Shown here: piece after piece, positions 16,361-18,578 of the stretch
Position numbering within the stretch: the stretch's first letter is position 1
Layout: the number at the start of each line of letters is the position of its first letter
Origin: an uncultured bacterium
Lineage (GTDB): Bacteria > Bacteroidota > Ignavibacteria > Kapaibacteriales > UBA4661
Direction of reading: 5' to 3'
Assembly (NCBI GenBank): GCA_937899715.1
Contig: CALCNX010000055.1
Coordinates: 1 to 18,578, forward strand
Length of the DNA: 18,578 bases
The notes under the pieces: model-generated
The model's database searches: none
What the model saw: only the letters and a program-made list of their open reading frames with translations
What the model was told of the DNA's origin: nothing
Translations under genes and position numbers: made by a program

Positions 16361-18262
16361 TCACACAATCCGCCTCGCCGCAAGGCATTGTTCCAGCCAC
16401 TCGCGCTTTTTGAGAAGTTCTGGAACGCTCATCTGCTCTTGCGCTTTGGTAAACTTGCGAATAGCAGCCGTATGAATCTTGCTTATCATCGTGCGGGTAT
16501 CGGCGGCGTTGCTACTTTCCAGTGTTCGCGCCAGACGTACTGCCAGAGCGGAGCACTCCTGCCGGAGAAGACGCTCGCGTTCTGCGATATTGAGGTGAGC
16601 ATCGGGATTGAGTGTTGCTGTGGGCTGTAAGCCTTGGTACAAGCCGCTTTCAAGAGGATTATTGCGAAAGACAAGAGCGCTTTGGACAGATGATTTCTTT
16701 GCAGAGCGCTTCACCACAGGCGTTGGACGTAAATAGCCCTCGAAGAGCGTTAGTCCGTGCGTTTCGATGGATTGATGTTCTACTGAGGCAAGTTGCCAAA
16801 GTTCTTTGTGTTCGGGGGCATTTGTCCGCGAGCGCTGTTCATCGTTTGTGCGCGGCTTGCGGAGTGCCACGCCAATTTGCTCTTCGCTGGAAATCCAATC
16901 CAGAACCTGCACCAAATCCGCATCGTTGGAAGCATAAATATCACACACATTCGCTTCTTCGCTGAAGCCCGGATAATATCTCATGCCACGAAATATCTGC
17001 TGCATCGTCTTTGAGAACGCCCGCACCAAATCTGCCTTCACAATCACGCTTATCGGTTTAATATCGGTGCCTTCCCCAATCATATCCACTTGTACCATCA
17101 CATCCAAGCGTCCGTCGCGGTAGTCTGCAAGCAAGGTACGGCGCTCTTCTTCGGGAACATCCTGCCCAATACGTCCTGAGCGAACTTCGGGGAAATGCGC
17201 CTGCACGTAGTCCAGCATTGCTTCGGCGTGTTTGTTACTCATGGCAATTATCAGCATCTGATGTTGCCGTGCGGAAGTAGCGCTTTGTTCAAGTGTCCGT
17301 CGTTTCTCGGTGAAGCGCTCAAAAGCGGGGCGTAGAAGAGCATCCAAATACACCTCGTGAAAACGAAGTTTCTTACGAGCAAGAAAAGCATCCACTTCGG
17401 CACTTCCGGCGGCTTCTTTGCTCAATTTGTCAAGCGAAAGCTCTACAATTTCGCCTGTATCGGTGTTCTTTAGCTTCACGGTATAGTCAATAACGTGAAC
17501 CGCAACGCGCTTCAGAATGAAGCCCTCAGCATGGGCATCGCGTAGAAGTGTCTCGTGGAGCGGGGTGTAGAATTGTGTCTGCCGACCGTCGGCTCCGGTA
17601 CGAGTTTCAGTGGGAACGCCAAAAAGAGATTTGTTATCCGAGCGCATCGGCGTACCGGAGAGCGCCACACTGCACGTAAAGGGAAACTTCGTAATGCTTC
17701 CAGCCCACGAGCCATCCTCAGAAAGGTGATGCACTTCATCGAACACAAACATACACGCCGCACTGAGGCAAAAGCTCTTCAATGCTTCATTCCCGCCCTT
17801 GCCGCTTGCGTACTGGTAGGTAGTGATGATAATATCGGTGTGGAGATTTTTCAGGAATGTTCGCTCAGAATCGGCGACGCAGAAGGAAAGCGCCGGAGCG
17901 CCGAGATTGCGGAAAACAGAGGCAAGTTCACGGGTATCGGCGTACTGGTCGCGCAAATTGCCGCGTGGCACAAAGACGACGAGCTTAGTTGCCAAGCCCA
18001 AGTGCCGCGCAATGGCGAAGGATGCCAGTGCGGTAATAGTTTTCCCATAGCCCGGCACGAACACGCCCAAGTGCGATACATTGCCGCTTTGGAGCGCACG
18101 CGCAAGTTTTTGTAAAAAAGCAAACTGCCCTGCACGAAGGCGAAACCCTTCTTGCAAGGTAATACCGGGAAGTGTTGCCGTATGTGCTTCAGAAGGCTGT
18201 TCGGCAATAATACTATTGCTGACAACGTCTGAGAAAAGTTCTGCGGAATGAAAAAGGCTCAT
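16361..18262 (-). CDS. Superfamily 2 DEAD/DEAH-type helicase
   Basis: A 633-residue ATP-dependent nucleic-acid helicase or translocase counted from the ATG at 18262 (MSLFHSAELF). An in-frame ATG at 18382 would add 40 Ser-rich residues that look spurious. Superfamily 2 motifs are ordered: a RLRAGQ entry (about 41-46), Walker A PGYGKTITAL with Lys74, DEVHH (175-179), SGTPMRSD (202-209), GEGTDIKP (about 397-404) and the arginine-finger motif QQIFRGMR (421-428). The last 200 residues are helical and charged, with no nuclease or methylase motif that I can see. The two RecA-like domains resemble those of type III restriction subunits and of phage or plasmid helicases, but no partner restriction or modification gene is adjacent. 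Its target, and whether it serves repair or defence, are unknown. A membrane-protein gene follows 80 bases later. Confidence 0.9.
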   Translation of the reverse strand: MSLFHSAELFSDVVSNSIIAEQPSEAHTATLPGITLQEGFRLRAGQFAFLQKLARALQSGNVSHLGVFVPGYGKTITALASFAIARHLGLATKLVVFVPRGNLRDQYADTRELASVFRNLGAPALSFCVADSERTFLKNLHTDIIITTYQYASGKGGNEALKSFCLSAACMFVFDEVHHLSEDGSWAGSITKFPFTCSVALSGTPMRSDNKSLFGVPTETRTGADGRQTQFYTPLHETLLRDAHAEGFILKRVAVHVIDYTVKLKNTDTGEIVELSLDKLSKEAAGSAEVDAFLARKKLRFHEVYLDALLRPAFERFTEKRRTLEQSATSARQHQMLIIAMSNKHAEAMLDYVQAHFPEVRSGRIGQDVPEEERRTLLADYRDGRLDVMVQVDMIGEGTDIKPISVIVKADLVRAFSKTMQQIFRGMRYYPGFSEEANVCDIYASNDADLVQVLDWISSEEQIGVALRKPRTNDEQRSRTNAPEHKELWQLASVEHQSIETHGLTLFEGYLRPTPVVKRSAKKSSVQSALVFRNNPLESGLYQGLQPTATLNPDAHLNIAERERLLRQECSALAVRLARTLESSNAADTRTMISKIHTAAIRKFTKAQEQMSVPELLKKREWLEQCLAARRIV

Positions 18263-18408
18263 TATGCTGCTGCTCTGTGAAGCTCTGCTCTGTGAAACAA
18301 GGTCGAGAAACAAATCCCTCCTGCATGAAACGGGCAACAAAGATAGAGAAAGTTTCGGAAAGGAAAAACATGGGTTATCCACACGATACCGAGAACGTGA
18401 GGAAATCA

Positions 18409-18525
18409 GGACTTAGGAAAACACCAAGAGCTATGGCAATCAGAGTGCGGAATTTATTTCGTATACGGTGGTTTCAAGCCACTTCCGGGGCGGAATAAAT
18501 TCGCACTCCGATTTTTCGTAAGCCC
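18409..18525. repeat. Imperfect inverted repeat, REP- or MITE-like
   Basis: The arms 18439-18461 and 18491-18512 are nearly exact reverse complements (shared core GAGTGCG(G)AATTTATT), with a few substitutions and one gap. Between them is a smaller hairpin, GTGG/CCAC (18468-18471 and 18479-18482). Outside the arms, 18409-18425 (GGACTTAGGAAAA) and 18512-18525 (reverse complement GGGCTTACGAAAAA) also match, with about 13 extra bases on the left. The whole could fold into one long hairpin. The 316 bases from 18263 to 18578 hold no convincing gene. Confidence 0.7.
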
Positions 18526-18578
18526 TAAGAGTCTGTTTGGAAAGTCATTTTTTCGCCAATCTCCTGAGCAAAAGTCGA

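Noticed and set aside
18375..18383. Perfect DnaA box TTATCCACA
   Set aside because: It is a single copy, with no cluster of boxes, no AT-rich unwinding region and no dnaA or dnaN nearby. One 9-mer is compatible with chance.
18277..18498. 73-codon open frame on the plus strand at the right end
   Set aside because: It is antisense to the helicase 5' region and runs through one arm of the inverted repeat. It has no SD and no domain.

Overview
The window holds 11 protein-coding genes in about 18.6 kb, at roughly 50% GC. It looks like chromosomal DNA from the Bacteroidota/Chlorobiota (FCB) group, possibly a Kapabacteria- or Ignavibacteria-like lineage. The main clue is the protein at 2524-4479: it has a signal peptide and a C-terminal domain of the type IX secretion (Por) sorting type, a system largely restricted to that group. 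Several genes lack a clear Shine-Dalgarno sequence while others have a strong one, which also fits. The genus cannot be fixed from this sequence alone. No rRNA, tRNA, CRISPR array, phage structural gene or transposase was seen.

Layout from left to right. On the minus strand, a Lrp/AsnC regulator and a small conserved protein of unknown function overlap by an ATGA junction. They lie downstream of a PLP-dependent transsulfuration-family enzyme (cystathionine/methionine gamma-lyase or gamma-synthase type), from which they are separated by a terminator hairpin. On the plus strand come an exported DUF4397-like duplicated protein with a T9SS sorting domain and a membrane fatty acid desaturase. A long bidirectional terminator separates the desaturase from a convergent 3.8 kb gene. 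That gene encodes an exported protein with 14 WD40 repeats, a charged helical repeat region, a beta-sandwich-like region and a C-terminal caspase-like peptidase with an intact His/Cys dyad.

Next on the minus strand is a likely two-gene unit: penicillin-binding protein 2 (mrdA) followed by a class-V aminotransferase-fold PLP enzyme. Divergent from it is EgtB, the ergothioneine sulfoxide synthase. Convergent with egtB is a thiolase of the 3-oxoadipyl/acetyl-CoA acyltransferase type. Upstream of the thiolase on the minus strand are an AT-rich gene for a small polytopic membrane protein and a superfamily 2 DEAD/DEAH-type helicase. The last 170 bases hold an imperfect inverted repeat (REP- or MITE-like) with no gene.

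Most genes are housekeeping or metabolic and do not form one pathway. The items most worth following are the exported WD40-caspase fusion with its in-frame 96-bp repeats, the helicase plus low-GC membrane gene next to an inverted-repeat element, and the egtB gene lacking a visible egtD. I see no convincing evidence of a wholly new system.
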